Shown: positions 63,082-64,000 of the stretch, piece after piece
Layout of the letters: each line of letters opens with the position of its first letter
How positions within the stretch are numbered: position 1 is the stretch's first letter
Assembly (NCBI GenBank): GCA_033725935.1
Contig: MU867104.1
Span: forward strand, 124,001 to 188,000
Direction of reading: 5' to 3'
Source of the DNA: Cladorrhinum sp. PSN259
Taxonomy: Eukaryota > Ascomycota > Sordariomycetes > Sordariales > Podosporaceae
Length of the DNA: 64,000 nt
The notes under the pieces: model-generated
Told to the model about the DNA's origin: nothing
The model's database searches: none
The model's input: only the letters and a program-made list of their open reading frames with translations
Translations under genes and position numbers: made by a program

Positions 63082-64000
63082 ATGGTCGACTACGCTAATT
63101 GGTTGGAGGGCGCCATTGCTGATTCTGACGCCCAGCTGCCTGCTTCATTTCCCAACGAGACCGCAGCAGATCAGTTGATGGCTACCGGTGTCCGCCGCAA
63201 AATGGTTACGATCCGAAGAATCACTTCACTCACCAGTGTTCGCAAATCTCGATTCCAGCGAGCGATCATTGATGGTTGGAGCGTCCTTGTTCCGCGCAGA
63301 CAGAACTTCAAGCCTGGCCAACTGGTCGTCTTCTTCGAAGAAGATTCATTCATTACCCATACCGACAGATTCTCCAACGTCGAGATCGCCAAAGAAATCG
63401 GGAATCCCACTCGCTACAACAATCAAGATGGGTATCGCGTAGTGGCCTGGACTAAGACGACGGATTCGCAAGGCCGTATCAGATCAGAAGGCTATACTTG
63501 TCACATCGAGAATGTTCCAGCTGTGCAGGCCGCGTATGCAGCAGACCGGATCGAGGCACAAGCGAACGGCATGGATGGTCAGCAACTTTTTGATCATCTG
63601 CGAAGTATTGACTATTCGGATGTCCTGGGTGTCGTCAAGTGGGATGAATCTCAGCAGAACTCCCCAAACCCAAAAGCCTTATCAATGATCAAGGGCACTG
63701 ACGTTACGCGCCACCAGAACTGCGCAAACATATTTGATAACAAGTACCTCCGGGCCGAGTATCAATATCAAGAAACAGTCAAGAAGGACGGGGCGTCGAT
63801 GACTGTATACTTTGTCAGAAAAGACTCCCACCTCTTCGATCTTCTCCCAAATCTTGATGAGACGGACGTCAACTATCGCCGAAATGCTGTCTTAGCTGAT
63901 GGAAGATTCGGCGTTTGCTCCAGGAATTACGACATATGCAAACGGACGTTCGAAAACAACACGAAGCCTTACTTCTCGACGGCAATTCGACTCCGCCTCC
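63082..64000 (+). CDS. RNA ligase with N-terminal OB-fold domain (Rnl5-like), cut by window edge
   Basis: An open frame from the ATG at 63082 runs off the right edge (306 residues seen). Residues about 41-145 resemble the N-terminal OB-type domain of the Deinococcus-type RNA ligase family: MVTIRRITSLTSV, then IDGWSVLVPRRQNFKPGQLV, and VVFFEEDSF. Residues about 215-300 begin the nucleotidyltransferase domain: motif I in ETVKKDGASMT, with Lys 234 as the likely adenylated nucleophile in KxDG, and a motif III-like GRFGVCSRNYD. Motifs IV and V lie beyond the window. Such enzymes seal nicked RNA 3'-OH/5'-phosphate ends using ATP. The cellular role in fungi is not settled, as the known tRNA ligase is a different protein. 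The promoter region is full of tandem repeats. Confidence 0.8.
   Translation, partial: MVDYANWLEGAIADSDAQLPASFPNETAADQLMATGVRRKMVTIRRITSLTSVRKSRFQRAIIDGWSVLVPRRQNFKPGQLVVFFEEDSFITHTDRFSNVEIAKEIGNPTRYNNQDGYRVVAWTKTTDSQGRIRSEGYTCHIENVPAVQAAYAADRIEAQANGMDGQQLFDHLRSIDYSDVLGVVKWDESQQNSPNPKALSMIKGTDVTRHQNCANIFDNKYLRAEYQYQETVKKDGASMTVYFVRKDSHLFDLLPNLDETDVNYRRNAVLADGRFGVCSRNYDICKRTFENNTKPYFSTAIRLRL

Noticed and set aside
1..64000. tRNA, rRNA genes and CRISPR arrays
   Set aside because: No T-loop/anticodon arrangement, rRNA core or regularly spaced identical repeats with unique spacers could be found by eye; the tandem arrays seen have no spacers.

Overview
The window comes from a filamentous ascomycete (Pezizomycotina, most likely a Sordariomycete). 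Gene density is moderate. Introns are short (54-104 bp) with GTRAGT-type donors, CTAAC/CTGAC-like branch points and YAG acceptors. The families are typical of the group: Zn2Cys6 regulators, an AA8 iron-reductase/cytochrome b561 protein, a mitochondrial PPR protein, a HET relic and a fungal CRIB protein. All gene models were inferred from reading frames and splice signals; no search was run.

Left part (1-35 kb), mostly ordinary chromosome: a partial O-methyltransferase (minus); two Zn2Cys6 regulators transcribed away from each other (2050-4320 minus, 6087-9383 plus); a TPR-type protein (10459-13087 minus); a secreted AA8/cytochrome b561 protein (14078-15513); an MFS transporter (16335-18060); a 479-bp MITE with near-perfect inverted ends and TA target duplication (18180-18658); an unrecognised single-pass membrane protein (19536-21035); NMD3 (21752-23387); an aldehyde dehydrogenase (24110-25635); a small CRIB protein with His and Asp runs (26579-27695); phosphomevalonate kinase ERG8 (28079-29491 minus); and a 1199-residue PPR protein (31561-35160).

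Accessory part (35-58.5 kb): an AT-rich, repeat-bearing stretch holds a truncated second copy of the MITE, a doubtful small gene and a frameshifted HET-domain relic. It borders a divergent pair of very large genes of bacterial Tc (insecticidal toxin complex) type. On the minus strand is a natural TcB-TcC fusion (38234-45697, 2463 residues) with a private C-terminal effector region. On the plus strand is a TcA-type subunit (46518-56435, 3254 residues). In bacterial Tc systems TcA is the receptor-binding and pore-forming injector, TcB-TcC is the cocoon that encloses and self-cleaves the effector, and the effector is the end of TcC. All three parts are present, both reading frames are intact, and both genes carry fungal-type introns, one with a rare GC-AG boundary. 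This points to an old transfer from bacteria that was kept and adapted. It is the most remarkable system in the window.

Right part (58.5-64 kb): the chromatin remodelling subunit SFH1/SNF5 (58548-60408 minus), whose C-terminal GATA-like finger is completed in a small second exon; a long intergenic region with three families of tandem repeats; and the first 306 residues of an Rnl5-like RNA ligase running off the edge.
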